Assembly: GCF_026013365.1 (NCBI RefSeq) | Contig: NZ_JAPDOE010000005.1 | Coordinates: 1 to 64,000, forward strand | Direction: 5' to 3' | Length of the DNA: 64,000 nt | Origin: Paenibacillus sp. LS1 | GTDB taxonomy: Bacteria > Bacillota > Bacilli > Paenibacillales > Paenibacillaceae | Shown here: positions 33,533-42,494 of the stretch, one piece after another | Numbering within the stretch: position 1 is the stretch's first letter | Layout of the letters: each line of letters opens with the position of its first letter | The notes under the pieces: generated by a model | Databases searched by the model: none | What the model was told of the DNA's origin: nothing | Seen by the model: only the letters and a program-made list of their open reading frames with translations | Translations under genes and position numbers: made by a program

Positions 33533-36321
33533 GTGCGACACGTTCTTGGATCAGCTCAGGAGCGCAGCAATGCTCTCGCTGAGGTAAAGTCTGAGCGCTG
33601 AATTTATTCAGTAGAACTAGTAAACCGAGAGGTCGAATGATGGAGTAACGTCCTGAAAGGCTTCCTCCTTAGCGGATAGCGGCAGTCCATGTGAGTGGAT
33701 CACGTTATAAGCCCGCTGGATAGGTGCTGACGATACCCTAACGGCTTGGCCGAGGAAAGATTTTCCGAGGGGAAGGTTGTATCAAGTGGCGCTTGGAGTC
33801 TAAAAAGACCTATGACGAGAATTCGCTCATGACAAAAACGGTCAAGAGGGCGTAGACGAACTTCCGATTGTACGGGTCTATAGGTTACTGTGTGCAGAAA
33901 TGTACACCGCTGCGGTCGCGGTGTTGGACGTGGATGAGTAAGTCTTTGTGGTATGAAAGTCCATTCGTTGTTATAGGCAACGATCGAAATGATTCGAGTT
34001 CAACAGGCTCATAGGAAGCGTCTAAGGGTCCATGCACAGATAGGGTTACTGGAACGTGGTAAACCGCCAACGCAGAGGGCTCGCACCCAATGAAGCGGTC
34101 CAGGGAAGTCCGAGATGAGATTAGTCGAGGTATAACCTGGTTTATAGCGGTGAAAGTGGTGGCACAGTACCGACGATGGCACTAACAATGCCGGAGGGAT
34201 AGCCACTAGTCTGATTAAGACTAACCTTCCACGAATACAGTTTCTTTTCAGCCATGAGCTTCGAGTATGACTAACAGAGGTCTAGCTCACTCCTGTAAAG
34301 GAGGATGCAAACACCATCTCATGGAGAAGAAAAGAAAACTCAGACACTCAGAATATTACGGTAATCAGATTTTCTCTGACGATCTCTACCGGCGTAGTGT
34401 CAATGGAGACAACTTCTACAATCTATTACGAATTGCACAAACAGAAGACAATATCAGACTCGCTTACCGAAACATCAAGAAAAACGAAGGGAGCACTACT
34501 GCAGGTGTCGATGGTCTAACGATCAACGACATAAGGATTCTGGACTCGGATGAAGTTGTTCGCAGGGTTCAATCCATGTTTGATGATTATCAGCCCCAAG
34601 CAGTTCGCAGAGTCTTCATTTCGAAAGCCAACGGAGACAAACGGCCGCTCGGTATTCCAGCAATATGGGATAGGATCTTTCAGCAATGCATTCTACAAGT
34701 CCTTGAGCCCATCTGTGAAGCTAAATTCTTCAAACACAGTTACGGTTTCAGGGCAAATAGAAGCACACATCATGCCCTCGCTCGAATGCACTACCTCATC
34801 AACAGGAGCGAACTGCATTACTGTGTGGACATCGATATAAAGGGATTCTTCGATAACGTCAACCATGGGAAGCTGCTAAAACAACTATGGACGCTGGGAA
34901 TCAGAGATAAGAAGCTAATCTGCATCATTTCCAAACTTCTCAAGGCGAAAATCGATGGCGAAGGAACCCCGAACAAAGGTACACCTCAAGGCGGGATTCT
35001 CTCACCGCTACTCTCCAATATCGTTCTAAATGAACTTGACTGGTGGGTTGCGAATCAATGGGAAAACTTCACTACATCGCATGAGTTCACCAGACCTTCG
35101 TCAAAATTTAAGTGTCTTAAGCGAACTAAGCTCAAGGAAGGATACATGATCAGATATGCCGACGATTTCAAAATTCTCTGTCGAACCCATAATGATGCGC
35201 AGAAATTCTTCCATGCTGTTAAAGATTTTATGAGGACGAGGCTCGGCCTAGATATTAGCACTGAGAAATCGAAAATCATTAATCTTCGCAAGCGAAAAAG
35301 TAATTTTCTTGGCTTTGAAATCTGGGCTGACTACCAACGAGACAGCAACAGAAAAGCTGCCAATCGGCGCTCTAACAAACACAAGAAAATGCTTGTCGCA
35401 CACAGCAAAATGAGTGCCAAAGCTAAAACAATGGCTATTAGGAAGCTCGGAGCGGAAATTAAGAAAATCCAAAAACACCCCGATGCTAAAACCGTGTGGA
35501 ATTTTAATACGGTAATTATGGGGATTCAGAATTATTATGCAGCTGCCACCCAGATCACAAAGGATCTAAGTGAGATAGACTATCTGATCAGTCGTCGAAT
35601 GTACAATCGGCTGAGGTTCAGACGGGCAGATGCGACATTCACAGAGATGACGGACACACTGAAAGCTAGATACAAGGGTTACCATCCTAGACTATTTAAA
35701 ATCAGTGGGCTCGTAATTGTACCGATATACGCTCAGAAACATCGGACTGCGCTGAACATGAATCAGAACATATCTAACTTCACAGTCGAAGGAAGAAGCT
35801 TGATTCACCGCAGTCTAGTTGCCTTAGATCAGGCGCTTTTGGGTTATCTCAGAAGATCCTTCATCAAAGGTAGGAGCATCGAATACAACGACAACCGGAT
35901 AAGCAAATGTATTGCTCAACGTGGGAAATGTGCTGTTTCTGGCTTACCTCTTGGGATTGGTGAGCTTCACTGCCACCATATCAGACCTCGGGCGTTAGGT
36001 GGGACGGACTCCTACGACAATCTCTTGATTGTTCACGAAGCAATACATCGTGCCATCCATATGACGGATACTGCGAGTATTGAAAATATCTTGTCTGGAT
36101 TTGAGCTCAATAAGAAGCAAAAGGAAAAGTTCGATAATCTGCGTACCCTTGCCCACTTGAAGCCTTTCTTCGGCAAGAAGTACGTTGCTTAGTCCTCCTC
36201 CTTAATGTAGAAGTATAGGTCAGTTGTGTCAGATGGGACGCCGGATGAGACCGAAAGGCTCATGTCCGGTGTTAGCCGGGGGAAAAGCCAGAGATAACTT
36301 CAAAGGCTTACCTATCGGAAT
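33533..36321 (+). mobile_element. Group II intron with RT-HNH protein
   Basis: The intron begins GTGCGACACG at 33533. The six bases before it (CCACAA, IBS1) are matched by TTGTGG at 33946-33951 (EBS1), which supports this 5' splice site. Domain V is canonical at 36238-36272: ACGCCGGA/TCCGGTGT lower stem, 2-nt bulge on the 3' side, GAAA loop. Domain VI follows (CCGGGGG...CTATCGG) with a candidate branch A near 36314, putting the 3' end at about 36321; the 3' end is approximate. The encoded protein lies in domain IV. It is inserted between two genes and interrupts no recognisable reading frame, so it should be harmless to coding. A perfect palindrome, GACAGTACTGTC, lies at 33502-33513 just upstream of the insertion. 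Confidence 0.9.
34321..36192 (+). CDS. ltrA: Group II intron reverse transcriptase/maturase with HNH endonuclease, 623 aa
   Basis: RT motifs run in order: KNEGSTTAGVDG (RT-0/1), RRVFISKANGDKRPLGIP, QQCILQVLEPI, SYGFRANRSTHHA, DIDIKGFFDNV, GTPQGGILSPLLSN and the YADD catalytic box (about residue 279). A maturase X domain follows, and the C terminus carries an HNH nuclease (CHHIRPRALGGTDSYDNL, from about 551). All are intact, so the intron should be mobile. The ATG at 34321 is preferred as GTAAAGGAGG lies upstream; an earlier in-frame ATG at 34267 has no ribosome site. Confidence 0.95.
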   Translation: MEKKRKLRHSEYYGNQIFSDDLYRRSVNGDNFYNLLRIAQTEDNIRLAYRNIKKNEGSTTAGVDGLTINDIRILDSDEVVRRVQSMFDDYQPQAVRRVFISKANGDKRPLGIPAIWDRIFQQCILQVLEPICEAKFFKHSYGFRANRSTHHALARMHYLINRSELHYCVDIDIKGFFDNVNHGKLLKQLWTLGIRDKKLICIISKLLKAKIDGEGTPNKGTPQGGILSPLLSNIVLNELDWWVANQWENFTTSHEFTRPSSKFKCLKRTKLKEGYMIRYADDFKILCRTHNDAQKFFHAVKDFMRTRLGLDISTEKSKIINLRKRKSNFLGFEIWADYQRDSNRKAANRRSNKHKKMLVAHSKMSAKAKTMAIRKLGAEIKKIQKHPDAKTVWNFNTVIMGIQNYYAAATQITKDLSEIDYLISRRMYNRLRFRRADATFTEMTDTLKARYKGYHPRLFKISGLVIVPIYAQKHRTALNMNQNISNFTVEGRSLIHRSLVALDQALLGYLRRSFIKGRSIEYNDNRISKCIAQRGKCAVSGLPLGIGELHCHHIRPRALGGTDSYDNLLIVHEAIHRAIHMTDTASIENILSGFELNKKQKEKFDNLRTLAHLKPFFGKKYVA

Positions 36322-36447
36322 AACCTTTGCAACGCCATTCTAGGGCCTTGAACGTATGGCGTAAGTGCAAAATACGTCCCTAACGTATTTCACCGTAGGT
36401 TGTCCTCGCTTAAAGCCAGTGAGCTTTAAGTAGATGAGGGCTAATGA

Positions 36448-37416
36448 ATGCCAAATATTGATGGACAATTGACAGTAGCATCTTTTTTCTCAGGTGCTGG
36501 ATTACTTGATTATAGTTTGATGAATGAGTTGAAAATCATCTGGGCGAATGAAGTCACTCCCGCAGCAGCAGAGAGCTATAGAGCAAATGTGGGAGATCAC
36601 ATTCATGTGGGGGATATAAATCAGATTGTATCAGCTGATATCCCATACGCAGATATCTACGTGGGATGCCCGCCTTGCCAAGACTATTCATCAATAGGAA
36701 ACAACGAAGGAGAAGAAGGCGAACGCGGATCATTGATCTGGACATATTTTGAGCATATCAAAGTTAATCGTCCTCCCGTTTTTCTCTTTGAGAACGTAAT
36801 AGGCTTAATGAGACAGCACAAAGTTACCTTTGAAAAAATGTTGTCCATGTTTAAACAATCTGGATACAATGTGAATTGGCAAATACTAAACGCATGTCAT
36901 TATGATACAGCACAAGACAGACATCGTGTCTTTGTAGTTGGTGTCAGAAAAGATTTAGGATTTACGTTTCGCTTCCCTGGTGAGATTCTTAGCATAAGTA
37001 AAACTGTATATGATGCGATTGGTGATCTGCCGCCAGCTTCTGGAGAAATCCCAAATCATCTCGCCACATGGACCAGTCCAAGTCCCGAACGGATCAAAGA
37101 TGTCATGATGAATCCGCGAAAGCAATTCCGTGGAATGCGAAGATTGGATTGGTATAGGGAATCACCAACACTTACAGCACATATAGCCAAAGATGGTCGC
37201 GAGTTTTTGCATCCATCCGAAAACAGACGATTAACGGTAAGGGAATGTCTTCGTATCATGGGAACGCCTGATAGCTATGTGTTTCCTGATAAGGTACCTT
37301 TGAGCCATCAGTATCGAGCTGTCGGTAATGGAGTAGCACATAACGTTGGCTTAGCCTTGGGCAAAGCTATAAAAGAACAACTTGGACAAGTTACTCTTCA
37401 AAACAGCTTATTTTGA
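36448..37416 (+). CDS. DNA cytosine-5 methyltransferase, 322 aa
   Basis: A compact, complete m5C enzyme: motif I SFFSGAG (about residues 11-17), motif IV GCPPCQDYS with the catalytic Cys near 76, motif VI FENVIG, motif VIII QDRHRVFVVG, and motif X YRAVGNGVAHNVG. It lacks the N-terminal domain of the other two methyltransferases and so comes from a different lineage. It lies 126 bp after the intron. Its leader has two short hairpins (AAATACG/CGTATTT near 36370-36390 and CTTAAAGC/GCTTTAAG at 36409-36430), the second close to the TGAGGG ribosome site. No cognate restriction enzyme is adjacent. Confidence 0.93.
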   Translation: MPNIDGQLTVASFFSGAGLLDYSLMNELKIIWANEVTPAAAESYRANVGDHIHVGDINQIVSADIPYADIYVGCPPCQDYSSIGNNEGEEGERGSLIWTYFEHIKVNRPPVFLFENVIGLMRQHKVTFEKMLSMFKQSGYNVNWQILNACHYDTAQDRHRVFVVGVRKDLGFTFRFPGEILSISKTVYDAIGDLPPASGEIPNHLATWTSPSPERIKDVMMNPRKQFRGMRRLDWYRESPTLTAHIAKDGREFLHPSENRRLTVRECLRIMGTPDSYVFPDKVPLSHQYRAVGNGVAHNVGLALGKAIKEQLGQVTLQNSLF

Positions 37417-37420
37417 ATAC

Positions 37421-37449
37421 TTTACACATCACCTATAAGATATTATAAT
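37421..37449 (+). promoter_or_regulatory. Promoter for leader A6
   Basis: TTTACA, a 17-nt spacer and TATAAT, 5 bp after the methyltransferase stop. The predicted start near 37456 lies 22 nt before hairpin A6. Confidence 0.7.
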
Positions 37450-37477
37450 TTTCATATTAATTAATTCATTATTTCAA

Positions 37478-37575
37478 GGTGGCATCAAGCGATACTACCA
37501 GTTCATGACACCAATCTCAATCAGAGTTTTCTGTTCATTTTGGACAATTAACCCTGTTTGAGTTGGTGTTTTTTT
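37478..37575 (+). promoter_or_regulatory. Class A leader RNA (A6) with terminator, upstream of the DUF262-like gene
   Basis: The hairpin at 37478-37499 has outer stem GGTGG/CTACC, a one-base bulge, inner stem ATC/GAT, loop AAGC and a 3' bulge of one A. The terminator pairs ACACCAA...TCAA with TTGAGTTGGTGT (37559-37570), then T7 and GCTT, which could pair with the AAGC loop. CACAACCC is at 37679, just before the ribosome site. Confidence 0.7.
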
Positions 37576-37712
37576 GCTTACTTCCATTTGAACAGGAGAT
37601 GAGAGCCGTAGTATTTAGAATTCAAAAACGCATATGACTACTCTATTTTTTGCACTTCAGTTAGAATGTTTGTAAGTCACAACCCATTATTCGTAGGAAG
37701 AGGATGATAAAA

Positions 37713-38843
37713 TTGATTACTCCAGAGAAATATCCAGATAGATTAATAGTTGATGCATCTGTGATTTTGGCAGACGAAGAAAAAGTGGTAAGGGATGAAA
37801 AAGAAGACATTGATTGGCTTTTTGGCGTAGAGTTCCAACGCGAGAGTTACACACTTGAAAAGTATATGGAACGTCCCTCTAAGTTTAAACACGATGATCC
37901 ATCTCAAAGAGGGGAAAAAGCATGGTCACTCAGGAAAAAATCTGAAGCAATTTCCTCCATTTGTATGAGTATTGATTTAGGTCCTATCAAAGCACAGAAA
38001 AAGTCACTAAATAAGGTGTTGTATCGTAATGTAATTGAGGGGAATCAACGTATTACAAGCAACCGAGATTACATAAAAAACCTATGGGCGCTCGAAGAAG
38101 AAACTTATATTTTTGGAGAGCATGAAGGTGAGCGAGTACTTATCGATATCTCGGGTTTGTATTTTAAAGACCTGCCTAAAATGTTACAAAGAAGGATCTT
38201 AGGTTACCAATTTGACGTGTATTTGTACGATATAGATGACAATTTAAAAGATGAGCTATATTATCGTTGGAACAACTACGAGGCACACAACAAATCAGAA
38301 TTGAAGAAAGCTCACATGACGACACAAATACAATTAAGCGTAAACAAGTATTTGAAAATGAACTTCTCCAAAGTTGGTTTTAATGAATCAAAAACAGATA
38401 GATCGGAACATATGGAGCCTATACTAGCTGTAATGGCCCTTGTGCAAACGAATAATAACACAAAACTGAACCAAGATACTATTGAAGAAATGCTGTACAG
38501 AAATAAGATTTCTGATGATACGTCTTTACTAGTTGAAGGCGCGTCTGACTTTTTAGAGCAAGTCTATGAAGCTGCGCAAAGTCAATATCAACCTAAGATC
38601 GTTAAAAAGTTGTTCTCTAACAAACTTAAAGTATCTTTGTTGTATTCAGCAGTTCATGCAGTCGCTGATGGGGTGAGGGTAGATGATTTCTTGCAATGGG
38701 CAGCAGATTGGTTCATTGTCGGCATATCAGAAACTGAGTATTTCACATCAGGTGGGGACGCTAATTTAAACAAAGTTATTACACGCATAAACATTGTTAC
38801 AGACGCTTATAGAGATCAGTTTATGAGTCAAGAATTCAGTTAA
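37713..38843 (+). CDS. DUF262/GmrS-like (ParB-fold) protein, 376 aa
   Basis: The phrase NVIEGNQRITS (about residue 110) corresponds to the DGQQRLTS box of DUF262 proteins. The later ISGLYFKDLPKMLQRRILGYQFDVYLYDIDD...YYRWNNYEAHNKSELKKA follows the same order as f..Lp...r..i..y.i.v......FxRxNxgg..L...EL (shown in part). DUF262 is the N-terminal, NTP-binding and nicking domain of GmrSD-type modification-dependent systems. The nuclease partner domain (DUF1524) is absent, so this is a stand-alone form with unknown role. A TTG start at 37713 is chosen as GGAAGAGG lies 9 nt upstream; the ATG at 37704 directly abuts that site. It is controlled by leader A6. Confidence 0.6.
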   Translation: MITPEKYPDRLIVDASVILADEEKVVRDEKEDIDWLFGVEFQRESYTLEKYMERPSKFKHDDPSQRGEKAWSLRKKSEAISSICMSIDLGPIKAQKKSLNKVLYRNVIEGNQRITSNRDYIKNLWALEEETYIFGEHEGERVLIDISGLYFKDLPKMLQRRILGYQFDVYLYDIDDNLKDELYYRWNNYEAHNKSELKKAHMTTQIQLSVNKYLKMNFSKVGFNESKTDRSEHMEPILAVMALVQTNNNTKLNQDTIEEMLYRNKISDDTSLLVEGASDFLEQVYEAAQSQYQPKIVKKLFSNKLKVSLLYSAVHAVADGVRVDDFLQWAADWFIVGISETEYFTSGGDANLNKVITRINIVTDAYRDQFMSQEFS

Positions 38844-38871
38844 TTGAAATATTAGTAAGCATGCAGAGATC

Positions 38872-38904
38872 AAGTCCCTTGAGAACATCAAGGGACTTTT
38901 TTTG
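38872..38904 (+). terminator. Terminator of the DUF262-like gene
   Basis: AAGTCCCTTGA pairs with TCAAGGGACTT, followed by T7. Confidence 0.9.
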
Positions 38905-39076
38905 TTTTAGCGAAGTTTACCCAGCTGCAGCATGACCATATTCCCCGAGTTTCGTACATTTTAGGATATTTCCATACGTGTACGTGAAGAATTGCACATA
39001 ATTCTCAGATGTTCCAACGGTTCCATATACCTTTTAACTGATCCTCATGTTAAGGTCTTTTAAGGAGGGGATTGTC

Positions 39077-39964
39077 ATGTTAAATGAACCGTTAAAACCG
39101 ATGCTCCTTCATCCGTTGCTTCCCTCTCAGATAGCTAAAAATTTCAAATCAAGTTTAAAATGGGATGGGTTTAGAATTATCATACATTATGACCATGGTA
39201 AAGTTAGAGCTTTTACAAGGCATGGTACTGAGGTAACATCAAGATTTCCAGAACTGAATACCATTAATCTTCCCGTAAAGACTGCCATATTGGATGGTGA
39301 ATGTATCGCTTTTGATCTAACACAGACTGAGGATCAACCTCCCAAACTGTGGTGGGATGACGCGATGACTAGATTTCATACAAAAAAAGAATCGGCTGTT
39401 AAACAAATAGCAAAAACCTTAAGAGCTCACTTTCCAGTATGGGATATACTGTATCTAGACGGGAAACCCACGTTGAATAAATCCTTCATGCAGCGTAGAG
39501 AGTTGCTTAAGGCAGTAGTAGTTGATACCGAAGCACTTTCTATTACCCCTTTATATGACGATGGAGAGGCGTTGTTTTTGAGAGCCAAGGAGCTTGGACA
39601 AGAAGGGATTATTCAGTATAATCCGGATGCGCGAGTTCATTTGAACTCACGTTCGTGGAATATGGTTAAGATCAAAGCGTATCAGTTCATTATTTGCCAA
39701 GTATCATCCGTAAGGATTAAAGGCGGTTTCGGATGGGGTTTATCTGTAGATGGAAGATATGTAGGGATGTTGGAGTTCCCGCCAAGTACAGAAGTTCTAC
39801 GGGCGTTTAACCAGGTGTCTAAAGAACTCATTAAGCACGAAAATAAAGGTTGGTTGTACATTGAGCCGCTAATAAGTTGTAAAATTAAATTTCAGTGTTT
39901 TACTAAAGAAGGGAAATTACGATCACCAAAGTTTGAAGAATACTGTACATCCATTTCAGTATAA
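39077..39964 (+). CDS. ATP-dependent DNA ligase, 295 aa
   Basis: Nucleotidyltransferase motif I is LKWDGFRI, with the adenylated Lys near residue 28. Further motifs are LDGECIAFD (motif III region), PVWDILYLDG, EGIIQYNP and WNMVKIK (motif V region). A small OB-like domain follows (residues 200-295). The compact size fits phage and plasmid ligases. It seals nicks in replication and recombination alongside the clamp and exonuclease. The ATG at 39077 is 7 nt after AAGGAGGGG; the earlier ATG at 39047 lacks a ribosome site. Confidence 0.9.
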   Translation: MLNEPLKPMLLHPLLPSQIAKNFKSSLKWDGFRIIIHYDHGKVRAFTRHGTEVTSRFPELNTINLPVKTAILDGECIAFDLTQTEDQPPKLWWDDAMTRFHTKKESAVKQIAKTLRAHFPVWDILYLDGKPTLNKSFMQRRELLKAVVVDTEALSITPLYDDGEALFLRAKELGQEGIIQYNPDARVHLNSRSWNMVKIKAYQFIICQVSSVRIKGGFGWGLSVDGRYVGMLEFPPSTEVLRAFNQVSKELIKHENKGWLYIEPLISCKIKFQCFTKEGKLRSPKFEEYCTSISV

Positions 39965-40310
39965 TAAAGAAGTTCAAAATATCCCTTGATAGAACTGAGG
40001 AGATAATTTTGAAATTTTTTGTCTCTACGATTTTATCATATGTCTTTTTTGAGCAATGAAATTAACATCCATACTTTTTGAGAGCTAGCAGACACGCTAA
40101 ATAGGTAACTGAGTGTAGAAAGCCAGCATTGTAGAGGTGTTTTGACTTTGCTACTCGATGTCTGGGAAATATGTTAATCTGACAATTAATAAATCAAATC
40201 TACGTAGATAATGCAAAGTAGTGCATAGATCTATAGACGACATTAGAGTTCGGTTAATTTGAATACAAGAATCTTTCAAAAGAAGTCATTTATAGGGGTG
40301 AGGAATAGAC
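39965..40310. other. Intergenic region without recognised features
   Basis: No gene-like frame and no clear terminator or leader element seen. It presumably holds the promoter of the 40311 gene. Confidence 0.4.
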
Positions 40311-40898
40311 GTGTCAGAAAATATTGAAAAAATAATTATGGATGACAGTAAGAGCAAAAAGAGAACAGCAAATAGTTCGTTTAATAGAGTGAAGAGTGGA
40401 AAACGGGGTATGGTTACTGCATATAGCATGATGAGCAAGGCAGATCAGAGAGAATACACAAAAACAAATGATGGTCCAAATTATAATGTCTATGAGGAAA
40501 TTGTCCCAGTCTCGTATCTTTCGCAGTTACCGCAAGAAATACGCCTAAAATGCTGGTCTAAGTGGAATGAATTATTCTTCTTAGAAGACATCATGAAAGT
40601 ATGGTGCATTCAAACTTCGACTGAACTGAATGGTATATTAGAACAATTAGAGATCCCCTTAAATGATTTAGTGGATGATAATAGTGTAAATTTAACATCG
40701 GAATACCAAATCCATGAGTCAGCTTCGGTGTTATCCTTAGAAGATCTCATAGCAGATGATAGTAGCTCGGCGTATGTCTATAATTTCTCGGGAGTTTATG
40801 AAGTAGAACAAGTACTATCTCAATTGAAGACAATCATGGAGGATCTTAAAAAGCATCAGAATAAATGCGAGGTTCAAATACAAATAAAAACAGTGTAG
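40311..40898 (+). CDS. Unknown protein, 195 aa
   Basis: GTG start after AGGGGTGAGG. The N-terminal 50 residues are basic and polar (DDSKSKKRTANSSFNRVKSGKRG) and could bind nucleic acid. The remainder is acidic and helical (WNELFFLEDIMKVWCIQ, VEQVLSQLKTIMEDLKKHQ). No membrane or catalytic motif. Function unknown. Confidence 0.55.
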   Translation: MSENIEKIIMDDSKSKKRTANSSFNRVKSGKRGMVTAYSMMSKADQREYTKTNDGPNYNVYEEIVPVSYLSQLPQEIRLKCWSKWNELFFLEDIMKVWCIQTSTELNGILEQLEIPLNDLVDDNSVNLTSEYQIHESASVLSLEDLIADDSSSAYVYNFSGVYEVEQVLSQLKTIMEDLKKHQNKCEVQIQIKTV

Positions 40899-41068
40899 TA
40901 CTCTAAAATAACAGCAAAAGCTATTAGACAGGTTATATGTTATTCTCATGGTTGGAGTGTGGAAGATGTATATATGGAGAGAGACTGTGAGCTCATCGAA
41001 ACATTTAGTAAGTATTCAATGAGCTGAATGAGTTAATTCATAAGAATGAACCAGAATGTAACTAGAGG

Positions 41069-41626
41069 CTAATGTTTATCTTTGAAATAAGCAAGCATGG
41101 TGATAGTCTCATTAGTCCCTTGGGGATCATCAATCCTGGTGCCCAGCAGTCGAAGAGCCAACTCCATGCGCTTATACAAAATTTCATTGATAGATATGGT
41201 CCATTGTTTCCTTTCCACTTCTGTAAGGGGATCAATTCCAAGTCGCGCATATTCATTCGGAGAAAGGGTCTTCTCACCTGAATATCTTATAGCGATGTCC
41301 CCCACGCAAGAGAGTAAGTCTAAGTGAGTGTCTGTCGCTCTACTTGCGAAATATATGAAGTAGGGATGTGCTAAAAGTAAATCGTTTACCCAATTGCGTA
41401 CCTCAGGAATTTCGTATATTTCCTCTGAAGTGTCATTGTACCCATCGAACATGACAATCGTTGAAGCGAATGCATCCGATCCTTGTGACAATAAAAAATC
41501 GATACTTTGATTCAAAAATTCAAATGACTTTTGTTCAATTGAATTCCTCGAAACATTTATTAAATACTTAGCAGTAAGGCTGTTGTGTGAATCAATATGT
41601 ACCATAAAATCTTTATCAGTTCTCAT
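41069..41626 (-). CDS. Unknown protein, 185 aa, divergent to the AbrB-type regulator
   Basis: ATG at 41626. The product is an alpha/beta protein with segments FLLSQGSDAFASTIVMFDGY and HPYFIYFASRATDTHLDLLSCVGDIAIRY and no recognised catalytic motif. It is transcribed away from the AbrB-HTH gene at 41722 and shares the 95-bp intergenic region with it, so that regulator may control both. Confidence 0.6.
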   Translation of the reverse strand: MRTDKDFMVHIDSHNSLTAKYLINVSRNSIEQKSFEFLNQSIDFLLSQGSDAFASTIVMFDGYNDTSEEIYEIPEVRNWVNDLLLAHPYFIYFASRATDTHLDLLSCVGDIAIRYSGEKTLSPNEYARLGIDPLTEVERKQWTISINEILYKRMELALRLLGTRIDDPQGTNETITMLAYFKDKH

Positions 41627-41721
41627 CTACTATCACCATCCATATTTTATATTATAATAATAATATAGAATTCAAAAATCGAGTAATTACTGATAGGAAA
41701 CATTAGAAAGGACTTGATTAT

Positions 41722-42345
41722 GTGAAAAGCGTTGGTATAGTACGACATTTAGATAAATTAGGACGTATTGTCTTACCTAAGGAACTTAGAGACTCGTTGG
41801 ATATACAGGTTAGAGATGACATCGAGTATTTTCATGATACTGATAATTCTCTTGTAGTACTAAGGAAATTTAGAAGTACCAGTTGTTTTTTCTGTGCTGC
41901 TTCAGAAGATCTCATCATGTTTAAAGAACAATTGGTTTGCAAAGATTGTGCAAGATCTCTTGTTTCTGGAGTTGGTAATGAAAGCATTCATGAGAAGTCA
42001 GAAGATAAAAAAACGACAAGGAAACGAGGTATAAAGTGGGAACAACTTCAAAACTTATTAAGAGTGAGTCCGGATATATCCCGTAAGGAAATAGCTGAAG
42101 CTTTAGATGTATCCCTTTCACGTGTTAGTCAGATGTTCAAGGTATTAGCAGAATCATCCAATGAAGAGACTAAAGCAGGGAACCAAAACAAAAACAAAAT
42201 AAATATTACAGCCCCAGTATTTCTCAAACGAAAAATTGTAGAGCTAATAGAGGACAACCCTGCAATGAAGCAAAAGGAAATTGCAGCGAAATTAAATATA
42301 ACTCAAGGGTATGTTTCGCAACTGTTGAAAAAAATGAAGGAGTAG
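41722..42345 (+). CDS. AbrB-type regulator with zinc ribbon and two HTH segments, 207 aa
   Basis: Residues 1-50 are an AbrB/SpoVT swapped-hairpin DNA-binding domain (GIVRHLDKLGRIVLPKELRDSLDI). Residues about 55-77 have CFFC...CKDC, a zinc ribbon. Two winged or helix-turn-helix segments follow: about 110-145 (DISRKEIAEALDVSLSRVSQM) and 170-205 (MKQKEIAAKLNITQGYVSQL). GTG start. The stacking of three DNA-binding modules with a zinc site is unusual; AbrB alone is about 90 residues. It probably represses genes of the element and its divergent neighbour. Confidence 0.8.
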   Translation: MKSVGIVRHLDKLGRIVLPKELRDSLDIQVRDDIEYFHDTDNSLVVLRKFRSTSCFFCAASEDLIMFKEQLVCKDCARSLVSGVGNESIHEKSEDKKTTRKRGIKWEQLQNLLRVSPDISRKEIAEALDVSLSRVSQMFKVLAESSNEETKAGNQNKNKINITAPVFLKRKIVELIEDNPAMKQKEIAAKLNITQGYVSQLLKKMKE

Positions 42346-42352
42346 TTGAAAT

Positions 42353-42381
42353 TTTACACCTGCCCTCGATTTTAATACAAT
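42353..42381 (+). promoter_or_regulatory. Promoter for leader B3
   Basis: TTTACA, a 17-nt spacer and TACAAT. The predicted start near 42388 is about 23 nt before hairpin B3. Confidence 0.65.
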
Positions 42382-42410
42382 GTCAGTACCAAATTACATA
42401 AAAAATAAAG

Positions 42411-42466
42411 CGAGGAAGCACCTCGTACATTCAGAAGTATTTCTGTCTGTGCGAGGTGCTTTTTTT
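42411..42466 (+). promoter_or_regulatory. Class B leader attenuator (B3)
   Basis: The hairpin is CGAGG-AAGCA-CCTCG (42411-42425). From the loop on, 42416-42436 pairs with 42441-42461 (19 of 21 positions) to form a terminator followed by T7. The next start codon is at 42495, 29 nt after the U-run. Confidence 0.75.
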
Positions 42467-42494
42467 GTACAAATCAACGCTGAGGAGGAGAATC

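Noticed and set aside
33533..36321. Class C group II intron inserted behind a terminator
   Set aside because: The protein has an HNH endonuclease domain and EBS1/IBS1 pairing is 6 bp; there is no U-run terminator at the insertion, only a palindrome.
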